In this document: piece after piece, positions 8,537 to 18,600 of the stretch
Layout: each line of letters starts with the position of its first letter
Position numbering within the stretch: position 1 is the first letter of the stretch
Origin: Sphingobacterium sp. N143
GTDB lineage: Bacteria > Bacteroidota > Bacteroidia > Sphingobacteriales > Sphingobacteriaceae
Direction: 5' to 3'
Assembly (NCBI RefSeq): GCF_030325625.1
Contig: NZ_JACAIS010000001.1
Span: forward strand, 1-64,000
Length of the DNA stretch: 64,000 bases
The notes under the pieces: generated by a model
Seen by the model: only the letters and a program-made list of their open reading frames with translations
The model's database searches: none
What the model was told of the DNA's origin: nothing
Translations under genes and position numbers: made by a program

Positions 8537-8557
8537 GAGATCTGCTTGATTCACCGC

Positions 8558-8565
8558 TAATTTTG
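8558..8565 (+). promoter_or_regulatory. TAnnTTTG -7 element before the SDR-like gene
   Basis: TAATTTTG matches the Bacteroidota -7 consensus and ends 5 bases before the ATG at 8571. Transcription would start at or next to the start codon, giving a leaderless or near-leaderless mRNA. No TTG lies at the usual -33 distance, which would fit an activator-dependent promoter. Confidence 0.45.
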
Positions 8566-8570
8566 TCGGT

Positions 8571-9455
8571 ATGTTAGATTGTGAAAATAAAAGATTTTTG
8601 GTGGCTGGAGCTACCGGTTATCTTGGCCGGTATTTGGTTAAGGAGCTGAAACGAAGGGGGGCCTGGGTACGGACCTTAATCCGAAAAGAAGAACAAAAAG
8701 AATTATTTGACTGTATTGATGACTGGTATTTAGCCGATGCTGTACAAGCACCTGATCTGGGTGCTGCGGTGGCTGGAATGGATTGGGTAATCTCTACGGT
8801 GGGGATTACCAGACAACGTGAGGGTTTTTCCTACATGGACGTGGATTATGGCGCTAATTTTAAGCTGTTACAAGCCGCGATCGCAGCCAAGGTGCTGGGC
8901 TTCCAGTATGTTTCGGCGATCCATGGTGATCAGCACCGGGAGCTGAAGATATTTGAAGCTAAGGAGCGCTTTGTCGATCAACTCAAGGCTTCAGGGCTAA
9001 AGTACAGCATCATCAGGCCCAATGGTTTCTTTTCTGATATGCATGATTTCCTGCACATGGCGCAGCAGGGGAGGGTGTTTCTCTTTGGCAAAGGTGATTT
9101 TAAGCTTAATCCCATCCATGGGGAGGACCTTGCCCGCTACTGTGTCGATCAGATCCTGGCAGGGGTAGCGGAAGCATCGGTTGGCGGACCTGATATCTTG
9201 ACACAGAATGAAATAGCTTCTTTGGCATTAGCCGCTTCAAATCGTCCCATACGCATTATTCACTTGCCTGACTGGATTAGAAAGGCTGTCCTATGGGGCG
9301 CCCGTACATTTACTTCTTCAAAAACCTATGGTCCTATTGAGTTTTTTTTAACGATGATGGCTGAAGATACAGTCGCCGATCCATATGGCAGGCACCACCT
9401 CAAGGATTTCTTCCTGGCCGAATCGGGGCAAAATAAAGACCGTCGCTCAGTGTAG
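8571..9455 (+). CDS. NAD(P)-binding Rossmann protein, NmrA/atypical SDR type
   Basis: 294 residues beginning almost directly with the dinucleotide-binding motif GATGYLGR (residues 13-20), followed by the first alpha helix and an RTLIRKEEQ segment likely to contact NADP phosphate. The sequence resembles atypical short-chain dehydrogenases and NmrA-like proteins, including the STVGITRQREG region and the SIIRPNGFF segment common in that group. It lacks a clear YxxxK catalytic pair at the classical position, so it may be a reductase of the divinyl-reductase-like type or a redox sensor. It follows the Crp-type regulator gene by 45 bases and carries a palindromic operator in the gap. Confidence 0.78.
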   Translation: MLDCENKRFLVAGATGYLGRYLVKELKRRGAWVRTLIRKEEQKELFDCIDDWYLADAVQAPDLGAAVAGMDWVISTVGITRQREGFSYMDVDYGANFKLLQAAIAAKVLGFQYVSAIHGDQHRELKIFEAKERFVDQLKASGLKYSIIRPNGFFSDMHDFLHMAQQGRVFLFGKGDFKLNPIHGEDLARYCVDQILAGVAEASVGGPDILTQNEIASLALAASNRPIRIIHLPDWIRKAVLWGARTFTSSKTYGPIEFFLTMMAEDTVADPYGRHHLKDFFLAESGQNKDRRSV

Positions 9456-9578
9456 TGTTTTCGAAAATAATGATTGGATTCTGCTTTGGCCAAAGGGTGA
9501 GTTCATCATAGAAACTGAGTCAGGTATTGAATCTGATAAATTCAGCATTTAAAACGTCAGGATTTTAAGCCTAAAAAA

Positions 9579-9607
9579 GCCGTATCGACAACAATGGTCG
9601 ATACGGC
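9579..9607. terminator. Bidirectional intrinsic terminator
   Basis: A perfect 11-bp stem, GCCGTATCGAC at 9579-9589 and its complement at 9597-9607, encloses a 7-base loop. An A-run lies on the left and a T-rich stretch (CTCCTTTTT) on the right, so it can end transcripts from both sides. It separates the rightward SDR-like gene (stop 9455) from the leftward TlpA-type gene (stop 9632). Confidence 0.85.
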
Positions 9608-9631
9608 CTCCTTTTTCTAACCGTTCTTCTG

Positions 9632-11908
9632 CTACAACTTAAAGATCGTCTTTAGCTTAGCGTCCAGATCCTCATCGCTACCACCGCCACCACCATAACG
9701 GCCCACGATGATACCTTGCGGATCGATCAGGATTTTGGTGGGCAGGCTATGGATGCCATAGGCTTCGGACTTATCTTCCGACTTGTCAAAGTCACCTTGA
9801 GCTGTTCTTTTTAGACCGCGAAGGACGTGCTTCCACACCCCGATTTTATCTTGGTCTACGGCTTTTCTCCAGGCTTTTTCATTGCTGTCGTCGTCCGAGA
9901 CGCCAATGATCTCAAAGCCTTTCTTTTTGTATTTGCCATAGAGCTGCAACAGGTGTGGGTTCCCTTTGCGGCAGGGGACGCACCAGCTGGCCCAAAAATC
10001 CAGCAGCACATATTTGCCACGGTAATCGGAGAGCTTAAGGGGTTTCCCTTGGATATCCATTCCCGAAAAATCTGTCGCTGTGGCACCGGCGGAGCCTGAT
10101 TTTAACTTGGCGATTTCCGCAGCGAGTTCTTTTCCATCGGCCGAGTTTTGTACCTCGGTATCCATCTGCGCATAGATACCCTGAAGCTCCGCCAGATCAG
10201 CACTGCTCACAAAAAAGCGCACCTGGGAAGCGGAGACCAGCGAGTTGGGGTGCTGTTTGATGTAGGCAAACTGCTTCTCGCGCATGATTTTCTGATAAGG
10301 GGACATCGCCTCCTTGAGGTTTTCGAGCTCGTCAAGTTTGGCTTGGAGCTCCGCCTCGGTTGCGCCCTGCTTTTTTAATCGGATGTATTCGTTATTCTTA
10401 TTGTTGTACTGCTTGCTCAGCGGCCTTATTGCAGCCAGTTCGGTTTTGATCAGGCCCCTGTAGCTGTTGTATTCATTTTGTGTCTTTGTCCCTGAGAGCT
10501 GGATATCCTGTGGCATGCCTGTACTGCCTTTGACCTGCAATACCCCGGGTTCTACATAAAACTGCAGGTACCTCTCAAAGGACTGTGGGGCACCGCTTTT
10601 ACCATCGCTAAAATACGCGCTGGCCTGGGTAGCAGACTGTACCTTGCCCAGGTAGCTGAACACACCATTGAAAATCTGTGCACTGTCAATCCGGTTTTGA
10701 CCTGCGGCATCCGTATAACGGATATGGAACCAGGCGGCTTTGTCGGGATTTTCGACCTCGCCTTTAATGACAAACGTACTTTTGTCCATGACCGGTTCAC
10801 CCAGAAGTTCCTTTAGTTTGTTGTCCAGCGCGTCCCCGCGCAGGTTTTTGGCGATGATGACACCCTTTGGATCGATCAGCAGGTTGGATGGAATGGATTT
10901 GATATCGTACAATACCCCGACTTCATTTTTCCATCCTTTTAGGTCCGAAAGCTGTGTCCAGCTGAGGTTGTCGCTATGAATGGCATCCAGCCAGCGCTGC
11001 TGTTGCCCCGGATAATCAAAAGAAATGCCCAGTACAGTGAAGTTCTTATTTTTATACTGTTGGTAGGCACTCACCACATTGGGGTTTTCCATGCGGCAGG
11101 GCACACACCAGCTGGCCCAAAAATCGATCAGGACATATTTCCCCTGAAAATCCGCCAAAGACACCGTTTTGCCCAAGGTATCTGCCTGGGAGAAGGGCAA
11201 TGCCTGGCGGCCCACACCCGTGAGCTTATCGGTCTTGATGCTGTATTCGATGGTCTTAACGGGCACATTGTTTTTGGCCTGTGGCGCAAGCTGCTGCAGG
11301 AGACTGTCGAGCTCGGCCAGATTGTTGCCATTGCGCAGGGTGAAGAACAGTGGATATACAATGGCCGGGCTCTTTTTGTGTTTCAGCACAAAGGCTTTGT
11401 CAAGTGTTGCCTGTTCAGCATTTTTGAGATCTATGGCTTTGCGGATTGTGGCCATCTGATCTTGGTCTTTGTTTTTCCGGGCCGCAGCGAATTGTTGGTG
11501 CAGGTCTTCCAGTCCTTCAACTTTTTGGCGCTGCTGGAAGCTATTGTGATAATCAGCCAGCTTGCCACCACTGTATTTGGCCTCCCGCAGCTGTGGGCTT
11601 TTGCCACTGATGTGCAGCTTACCTTTTTCCAGAAAGATAAAGTCGCCATTCATTTCGCCTGAAGGGCTCATCTTGCCCACCTGAAGGATGTAAAAATCGC
11701 CTTCACCTTCGGGGATATCTAAGTCAAAACGGAACCCCTTTTCTGTCTGCCGGACAGAGTCCTTTTGCCCGTTTCCGAAACCGGAGAGATAGATCCATTC
11801 TTCTTGGGACAGGTTGTCCAACTTGCCCGTCACTACGGTATTGGTTTTTTGCGCAACAGCCTGTCCGGCGATGGCTAAAAATAGGATGGATAATAAATTC
11901 TTTTTCAT
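9632..11908 (-). CDS. Double TlpA-like thioredoxin fusion with DUF4369-type domains
   Basis: 758 residues with a Sec signal (1-19). It holds two complete units in tandem. Residues about 22-240 form an N-terminal beta domain plus linker (DUF4369-like), followed by a thioredoxin domain with C268-V-P-C271. Residues about 378-605 repeat the beta domain and linker, followed by a second thioredoxin domain with C643-V-P-C646. Both keep FWASWCVPCR and a cis-proline loop (SIPSNLLID and SLPTKILID). Such proteins act as periplasmic thiol-disulfide reductases, often lipid- or outer-membrane-associated. The family usually has one unit in about 370 residues, so this is a duplication-fusion. It is last in the sigma/FecR/SusCD operon, 27 bases after its neighbour. 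Confidence 0.88.
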   Translation of the reverse strand: MKKNLLSILFLAIAGQAVAQKTNTVVTGKLDNLSQEEWIYLSGFGNGQKDSVRQTEKGFRFDLDIPEGEGDFYILQVGKMSPSGEMNGDFIFLEKGKLHISGKSPQLREAKYSGGKLADYHNSFQQRQKVEGLEDLHQQFAAARKNKDQDQMATIRKAIDLKNAEQATLDKAFVLKHKKSPAIVYPLFFTLRNGNNLAELDSLLQQLAPQAKNNVPVKTIEYSIKTDKLTGVGRQALPFSQADTLGKTVSLADFQGKYVLIDFWASWCVPCRMENPNVVSAYQQYKNKNFTVLGISFDYPGQQQRWLDAIHSDNLSWTQLSDLKGWKNEVGVLYDIKSIPSNLLIDPKGVIIAKNLRGDALDNKLKELLGEPVMDKSTFVIKGEVENPDKAAWFHIRYTDAAGQNRIDSAQIFNGVFSYLGKVQSATQASAYFSDGKSGAPQSFERYLQFYVEPGVLQVKGSTGMPQDIQLSGTKTQNEYNSYRGLIKTELAAIRPLSKQYNNKNNEYIRLKKQGATEAELQAKLDELENLKEAMSPYQKIMREKQFAYIKQHPNSLVSASQVRFFVSSADLAELQGIYAQMDTEVQNSADGKELAAEIAKLKSGSAGATATDFSGMDIQGKPLKLSDYRGKYVLLDFWASWCVPCRKGNPHLLQLYGKYKKKGFEIIGVSDDDSNEKAWRKAVDQDKIGVWKHVLRGLKRTAQGDFDKSEDKSEAYGIHSLPTKILIDPQGIIVGRYGGGGGSDEDLDAKLKTIFKL

Positions 11909-11935
11909 GCTTCTTGGTCTATATAAATAGGTTGG

Positions 11936-13120
11936 CTAAAGCGCCTGAAATACTTCTTTTAGTTTAACATCCACGATATCTTTTGATGTGGTATGGGTGA
12001 TAATTTTCCCCGCCTTGTCCAGCAGGACATAAGTGGGTAGGCTCGGAATATCGTACAATGTCGCGATCCGTGCGGGGTTATTTTTGACCGGAAAATCGTC
12101 TGCCACCTGAATCCAGGGCATTTTTTCCTGCTCTAAGGCGCGGTGCCAGTCTGCCCAGCGGCTATCGTTGGTGACGCCCACGATTTCTAAACCTTTGTCA
12201 TGGTAAGTCTGATAGACTTCCTTCCAGTGTGGGATGGCTTTTCGGCAGGGTACGCACCAGCTGGCCCAGAAATCCAATAAGACGTACTTGCCGCGTAGGG
12301 AGGACAGCTGAAAATCGCTGCTGTCAGGTTTTAAGGCTTTGAAGTCCGGGGTTTGTTTACCCGGTAACAGGGCCTTTTTCACTGCTACCTTATGTTGGAG
12401 ATCTTTGCTATAACTGGATTCTTTGGCCGGGGACTGGAAGAGGTGTATTCGCCGGTCCAGCTCTGCCACGGGCATCGACTCGTTGAAGAGCTGATAGCGA
12501 TGCAAGAGATAGGCCCCAGCGACCAGTGAGGGGCGCTGCTGGATCAGGCTATCGATCCAGTGCAATTCCCAGATTTTGTGCTTTTCACCAAAAGTGTCCA
12601 TTTCGGCACGTATGGCTTCTTGGTCTTCGGGCTCGCTCTCTGCCTGGTATTTTTTGTTCAGCTCCTGGTAGGTTGCTTTTGCGACAAGGCTTTTGGGATG
12701 GTTTTCAAAGGCCTGGTAGGCATCCTGGTTTTCTGATCCGCTCAGGCTATACTGCTGGAGCGTAGCTCCTTTGTCGCCCCCATATGCGCTGTAGTCGTAA
12801 TGGGTGGACCCACTTGTATCAGCCTGAAACTGCAGTTCACCGGCTTCGATAAACAGCGGCGTCGACCAGTTGCCGGGTTCGATCTTGATCGACATCATCT
12901 CGGGCCTCTCGATCCGTCCGCTCAGTGTGAAGGCTCCCTGCTGAATCAGGGCGCTATCCACGGTGATGGATTGCCGGGTGGAGTCATCGAAACGCTGTAA
13001 CTTGATTGTTCCCTCAGGGACGCCCTTGACTGTCCCATGCAGGGTGTATTGATCTGTTTTATGATTGGCGCAACCTTGCATAAGGAGCAGGGCCACGACA
13101 GATAGTAGGCTATATTTCAT
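11936..13120 (-). CDS. TlpA-like thioredoxin lipoprotein with DUF4369-type domain
   Basis: 394 residues from the ATG at 13118-13120. An in-frame ATG 27 bases earlier would overlap the upstream gene and push the signal inward. The chosen start gives a clean lipoprotein signal with lipobox LMQGC (Cys17). An N-terminal beta domain (about 23-105) and a helical linker precede a thioredoxin domain with C289-V-P-C292 in FWASWCVPCRK and a cis-proline in SLPTYVLLD. The expected role is a membrane-anchored periplasmic thiol reductase. It starts 4 bases after the stop of the preceding TlpA gene, implying coupled translation. Confidence 0.88.
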   Translation of the reverse strand: MKYSLLSVVALLLMQGCANHKTDQYTLHGTVKGVPEGTIKLQRFDDSTRQSITVDSALIQQGAFTLSGRIERPEMMSIKIEPGNWSTPLFIEAGELQFQADTSGSTHYDYSAYGGDKGATLQQYSLSGSENQDAYQAFENHPKSLVAKATYQELNKKYQAESEPEDQEAIRAEMDTFGEKHKIWELHWIDSLIQQRPSLVAGAYLLHRYQLFNESMPVAELDRRIHLFQSPAKESSYSKDLQHKVAVKKALLPGKQTPDFKALKPDSSDFQLSSLRGKYVLLDFWASWCVPCRKAIPHWKEVYQTYHDKGLEIVGVTNDSRWADWHRALEQEKMPWIQVADDFPVKNNPARIATLYDIPSLPTYVLLDKAGKIITHTTSKDIVDVKLKEVFQAL

Positions 13121-13124
13121 CTTG

Positions 13125-14204
13125 TTATTGACCATTAAATAGTTCATTCAGCTTCTGTTGCAGGGAGGCACCACGGAGGTTGCGGGCAATGATTTTGCCA
13201 TCAGGGCCCACCAGCAGGCTGCTGGGTATCCCCTGGATGCCATAATAGGTGGATACTTCATTTTTGAAACCTTGAAGGGAGGATAACTGTGTCCAGGGCA
13301 TGCCGTCGTCTTTGATGGCTTTTTTCCATTTTTCGGCATTGTCATCCAGCGAGATCCCGATAACGGTGAAGTTGTTGTCTTTGTATTGGTTATAGGCTTT
13401 CAGGACGTTGGGGTTTTCGGCACGGCAGGGACCACACCAGCTGGCCCAAAAGTCGACCAGTACATATTTACCCTTGAAGCTGGCAAAACTGACGGGCTTG
13501 CCTTCGGCGTCATTTTGGGTGAAATCCAATAACGGAGTCCCCAGGGCACTCCGCTTGAGCACCTCCAGGCGGGCTGTAAGCTGCTTGCCTGTTCCGGTTG
13601 CCAGCACATTCTTGTCGAGGATGTCATACAGGGGCTTCACCTCTTCGTAGCTGCCCATGGCAGAGCGGTCAGATACAAGATTCAGGCTAAAGACACTCTG
13701 GGGGTGGGCTGTAATATAGGCCCTGGCGCGGGCGCGGCGTTCGGCGCTGATATGCTCCAGCTCCTGCTCGAGCTTTAATTGCTCCGCCTCCGTACCCTTG
13801 CCCCATTTTTGATAGAGTGGTGTGGATTGCTGTTCCAGGTCTTTTAAGGTCGCACGGTAACGCTCGGCTTCAGTCTGAATTTTACTGCCCCCGACTTTTA
13901 ACAGGTGCAGTGAATCGGCATGCCCCGTGATTTTGATGTCACCGGCCTCCAGAAAGAGTTCGGCATAACGTGTGGGGAACATCAGGTATACCTTTTGGGG
14001 CTCGGGCATCTCCGCAGCCCATTCAAATTTGTCCTGATGGATGTTGATGGTATCGCTCTGGTGATTGCCATCTTTTAAGTAGCTGATGGCGACTTGTGCC
14101 TCGCCGAGTCCTTTGATCTCGCCAGAAACCTTTGCTTTTTGTGCTGTGGCTCCTAATGCTGTTGTGAGGAGTAAAGTGCTGAATATATAATTTTTATAGT
14201 TCAT
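13125..14204 (-). CDS. TlpA-like thioredoxin with DUF4369-type domain
   Basis: 359 residues with a cleavable signal peptide (ALGATAQ, cleavage near residue 22). Residues about 24-105 form the N-terminal beta domain, about 110-215 a charged helical linker, and about 220-359 the thioredoxin domain with C257-G-P-C260. The CGPC motif is more thioredoxin-like than the CVPC of its two neighbours, which suggests a different redox potential. The cis-proline loop is GIPSSLLV. It is the first of three related proteins encoded directly after the SusD gene, with a 26-base gap. Confidence 0.88.
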   Translation of the reverse strand: MNYKNYIFSTLLLTTALGATAQKAKVSGEIKGLGEAQVAISYLKDGNHQSDTINIHQDKFEWAAEMPEPQKVYLMFPTRYAELFLEAGDIKITGHADSLHLLKVGGSKIQTEAERYRATLKDLEQQSTPLYQKWGKGTEAEQLKLEQELEHISAERRARARAYITAHPQSVFSLNLVSDRSAMGSYEEVKPLYDILDKNVLATGTGKQLTARLEVLKRSALGTPLLDFTQNDAEGKPVSFASFKGKYVLVDFWASWCGPCRAENPNVLKAYNQYKDNNFTVIGISLDDNAEKWKKAIKDDGMPWTQLSSLQGFKNEVSTYYGIQGIPSSLLVGPDGKIIARNLRGASLQQKLNELFNGQ

Positions 14205-14230
14205 GATGCTGTCTATTTTAAGGGTAATTA

Positions 14231-15670
14231 TTATAAGTCAATATTATAGCCTGGATTCTGTGCGCCAAATTTGGGGTTATCGACAAATTCACTGGTGGGC
14301 ACGGGCAGGATGTATTGCTCTTTGTTGATCAGTTTGGGCCGGATGGAGCTGATGGTGGCTAGCGGTAAGCGGAGCAGGCATAGCCATTCTTGCCCATCCT
14401 CTGAGACAAGGCTCTTGGCGGTCTCTTCATAGTTGTAGCGGAGTAGATCTTCCCGGCTGCTCAGGGCATCGAGTCTGGAAAAGTCGGATACGCCATTGCG
14501 CGTGCCAATTTCCTTCAGGATTGCCTTTGCCTGTGCCGTAGCGCCATTGCTGCGCAGCAGGGCTTCAGCCTTCATCAAGTAGATTTCGGTAAGGCGTATG
14601 GCATAGAAGGTCTCCGAAACAACGGTGGGTACCGTTTCTTCGGCAATATACTTGGTGAAGAAATAATTGGCATAATTCTTCCGGAAACTGCCGATCATCC
14701 AGTCCTGCCTGGGGTCGTCAGCCAATAGGTCGCGTAACGCGCTGGTCGCACAGTACAAGGATGAGGCACCCGGGTAGAACTGCCGGCTGCGGCTGTAGGC
14801 ATAGGCCGGCTGGTTGGGCTGCGGTGCGATGCTCAGTATCACTTCGCTGCTGCTGGCACCTTTGTTGCGAAAGATATCTTCGGCGCGGGGTTCCAGCTTG
14901 TAGGGGCCTTCATTGATGATGGCATCTGCGAGTTTGATGACTTCGCTATAATCACCTGCCTGGCCACGGCACAACAACACGCGGGCCTTCAGTGCCCGTG
15001 CTGCCCAGTTGGTGGCATAATGTTTTTCATGTTGTGCTGGGCAATGCGCAATAGCGTAATCCAGATCCTGCAGGATGGAAGTATAACTTTCGGTTACTGA
15101 CGAGCGTGCCTTGGGGGTATTGCTGATGGTGACGGCCTGGTCCCGCAATAAAACACCATGGGGGCTGGCATGATCAAACCACTGCGCATAGAAGGTGAGC
15201 AGCTTAAAATGCCCATAAGCCCTTAAAAAGCGGGCTTCGCCTTCAATAGGCTCACGCTCAGCAGCGGGAATACGTCCCTGAGGCAACCTGTCCATGCCAC
15301 CGATCAAGGAGTTGGCAGCATTGATGATACCATAGCTATAGAGCCAATAAGTATCCGCGGAGCTGACCATCTGGTTATCTTCGGGAGCTCCGGCTCCGGT
15401 ACCGTAGCCATACATCATATACCCGGCCAATTGAGCGGGCAAGCGTTCGTTCTTTGTCCATTCGGTGATATTTTTGCTGGTAGATACATTGGCAAACCGA
15501 AAATATACACCATTCAGGGCGATCCGTGCCGTGGCGGCATCCAATACGGTGTTGCCATCTACCTTAGCATTTTCGGGTAGGGCCCCGAGCTGGCTCTCGC
15601 AGGATATGATGCTCACACTGCTCGCGGCACAGGCTAATCCAAGAAATATATAGATGAGTTTTCTTTTCAT
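14231..15670 (-). CDS. SusD/RagB-like outer-membrane lipoprotein
   Basis: 479 residues with lipobox SIISC (Cys24). The body is helical and shows the SusD pattern: RFLRAYGHFKLLTFY near residue 150, the ANSLIGGMDRL helix, and a C-terminal part ending with PVPTSEFVDNPKFGAQNPGY, the usual final motif. SusD proteins form the lid over a SusC channel and bind the ligand at the cell surface. It is 12 bases after the STN-type SusC gene and must be its partner. Because the operon carries thioredoxins and no glycosidase, the ligand is probably not a simple polysaccharide; a peptide or protein is one possibility. Confidence 0.93.
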   Translation of the reverse strand: MKRKLIYIFLGLACAASSVSIISCESQLGALPENAKVDGNTVLDAATARIALNGVYFRFANVSTSKNITEWTKNERLPAQLAGYMMYGYGTGAGAPEDNQMVSSADTYWLYSYGIINAANSLIGGMDRLPQGRIPAAEREPIEGEARFLRAYGHFKLLTFYAQWFDHASPHGVLLRDQAVTISNTPKARSSVTESYTSILQDLDYAIAHCPAQHEKHYATNWAARALKARVLLCRGQAGDYSEVIKLADAIINEGPYKLEPRAEDIFRNKGASSSEVILSIAPQPNQPAYAYSRSRQFYPGASSLYCATSALRDLLADDPRQDWMIGSFRKNYANYFFTKYIAEETVPTVVSETFYAIRLTEIYLMKAEALLRSNGATAQAKAILKEIGTRNGVSDFSRLDALSSREDLLRYNYEETAKSLVSEDGQEWLCLLRLPLATISSIRPKLINKEQYILPVPTSEFVDNPKFGAQNPGYNIDL

Positions 15671-15682
15671 ATTCTCTTTCTT

Positions 15683-18600
15683 TTAAAGTGAAAAACGTAG
15701 TCCTAGCGTAAATTGCCTAACGGCGGGAAAGGTCCCCGGATCGCTGGCACCATTGATCAGGCTATAGGGATCGTTGCTGACCTCGGGATCTACGCCAGGG
15801 TAGCTGGTCCAGGTCAGGATATTGGTGGCCGAACCAAAGATGGAGGCCTGCGGCAGACCGATCCTTTTTTTCCAATGCTCTGGCAGGGCATAGGTCAGGG
15901 TCAGTGATTTGAGTCGCAGGAATGAGCCGTCGTAAACGGCAGCACTATTGGTATAGGCCGTTCCATTACTGCCATAGATCAACCTTGGTCGGGTAGATGT
16001 CGGGTTTTCAGGTGTCCACCGACCCAATATTTCGGTCGTTTTATTGGAGCGGTTGATGACATTATTGTTCTGGATATCTCCCTGATAGAGGATATCGTTG
16101 CCATAGCTGAAGGTGAACAGAGTGGTCAGGCTCAATCCTTTGTAAGAAATACTATTGGTATACCCACCGTAAAACTTGGGCGCCGCATGTCCAATGATGT
16201 CATTGCTCGGAAAAACCTCACCTTCCGGAATTTTGTAGCTGGGGTCACCGATGCCCAGATAAGGGTCAAAATACACCCAATATGGATTCTTTGCTTTGTA
16301 GGCATCGACATCTTCCTGTGTCTGCAGCAGGCCAGTAAATTCCTTGCCGTAGATCAGCCCAAGCGGTTCCCCTTCACGGACGATTGCATTGCCCAGGTTA
16401 TAGCTCGTGATGTCATTGGGATTGGTAAAATCGCGGCCTACATTGGTCACCAGCGAACGATTGAATGAGATATTGAAAGCCCCATTCCAGGACAGGTTCT
16501 TATTGTCAATAAAGGTACCGCGCAGGGCAATTTCCAGCCCCCGGTTGCGGATATTGGCCAGATTGGCAATAACACTGCTGTAGGAGGAACTTCCCGCTAC
16601 GGCTTTGGTGAATAAAATACCTGAAGTTGCTTTCTCGTAAACTTCTATACTGGCCCCAAACCTGGAATTAAATAAACTGATATCCAGGCCGGCATCTTTC
16701 TGCAGGGTCGACTCCCAGCGGATATCCTCATTGCCGAGCTGGGTAGGGACCATGGCACTCTTACCGCCATATGCATAGGGACTGTATAGGGTATAGAACA
16801 TGTTATCGCCGATATTCTGGGTGCCGGTATAGCCGGCACTTGCCCGCAATTTAAGGTCATCTACCCACTTCAAACTCTTCATAAAAGGCTCGTCAGACAG
16901 ACGCCAGGCCACCCCTCCTGAAGGGAAAAAACCAGTGCGGTTGACTTTGGGAAATTTGGAGGATGCGTCCGAACGCCCCGTAAAGGTGAAAATGTAACGG
17001 TCTTTCCAGGCATAGCGTGCCCGTGTGTAGAAGCTGAGTAAAGAATTCTGCCCACTGGTACCCACCGCGGCGGTCACAAGACTGGCAGAGGAGAGGTTGT
17101 TGAGGTATTTGTCGTCCGGATACCCCTGAGCGGTGACACCGAAGAGCTGGGAACGGGTCTTCTGCCAAGAGGTACCCCCCACAATATTGAACCGGTGCGC
17201 GGCATTGAATACCTTATCCCAGGTCAGGGTATTTTCAAAAAATAGATCGGTCAGTTGATTCTGCGATTGTGATCCGGTACCCAAACTGGAGGTACCCACA
17301 CCGTTCGCCGCCGCAATCAGGGCATCCCCGGTCACATAATTGCGTTGATTGGTGCTGTTGTAATTGATCGAAGCAGTACTTCGAAAAATCAGTTCCGGCA
17401 ATATTTTGTAGTCTGCCGCCACGGAGCCCAGTAGGGAATGGCTTGCTGCCCGATTGAGGCCATCGAGGAGTACGAGTGGATTTTGATAGCCTTGGTAATC
17501 AGATCCATCTAGGCTATCTCCAGTATATTTGGCAATGGATCCATCAGGATTATAAGCGGCAAAAGTCGGTGGTGCAAATAGAGCTTGTGCATAGAGACCA
17601 TTGGTAATATTATTGATGGTATAGCCGTAACCAAAGGTTGCCTGTGTGCGGAGCTTGCTGGTGATCTCATTGTCTAGGTTGATCCGGCCGGACAAACGTT
17701 GGAAGTCGGTCCCCGCAACGACGCCCTGATTACCAGTATAGCCCAATGAGATGAAGTACTGTGAGGCCCTGCTGCCACCCCTTACTGAAAGGTCTGCATT
17801 GTCAGACTTTCCGGTTCGGGTGACCAGGTCCAGCCAGTCTGTATTGGCGGTGCCGTAATAATCGGGATTGTTGATGCGGTTGTCAAAATCGACCAATTCT
17901 TCGGGGGTAAGCGTTTCGCCGGCCGCTTTGCGGGCATCAAAGAGGTTGCGGTTGGCCTCTTGCATGATGGCGATATACTGATCCCGATTGAGCAGCTTGA
18001 TTTGGCGCTGCTTGCTGATACCATGGTAATAATTGGCTTCAAGTGTTGGTTTCTGATCGCGCTTACCACGTTTGGTGGTGATGATGACAACACCATTGGC
18101 CGCACGTGAACCGTAAATTGCTGTGGCCGAAGCATCTTTGAGGACGTCGATCGTTTCGATGTCGCTGATATTCAGTCCGGCCAGACTATTGAGCCCGCGG
18201 GCAAAAGATCCCGATACGGCACTGTTTGGATCGTCCGACCCAAAGCGGTCGACGGGGTTGACCACTTCGGCGGAGTTGCTGACATAGCGGTTCTGCACGG
18301 TCATCTGCACTCCATCGATGATATAAAGTGGATCGTTGCCTCCCATGAGGGAGGTACCGCCACGGATACGGATTTTGGCTACACCTCCTGGGGAGCCATC
18401 GGCCTGCACCACCTGAACACCGGCGGCCTTACCTGTCAGCGCCTGATCGATACTGGTGAAGGGTACATCACGGATCTCCTTTACATCAACAGAAACAACT
18501 GATCCGGTGAGGTCCTTCCGCTTGACACTGCCATATCCAACCACGACAGTTTCTTCCAATGTGTTGACACCGGTCTCCAGGGTGATTTGGATCCCTTCAC

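Noticed and set aside
10976..11662. 228-codon open frame on the + strand inside the double-thioredoxin gene
   Set aside because: Antisense to a clearly real gene with two CxxC thioredoxin domains; the product has no domain and reflects codon bias of the opposite strand.
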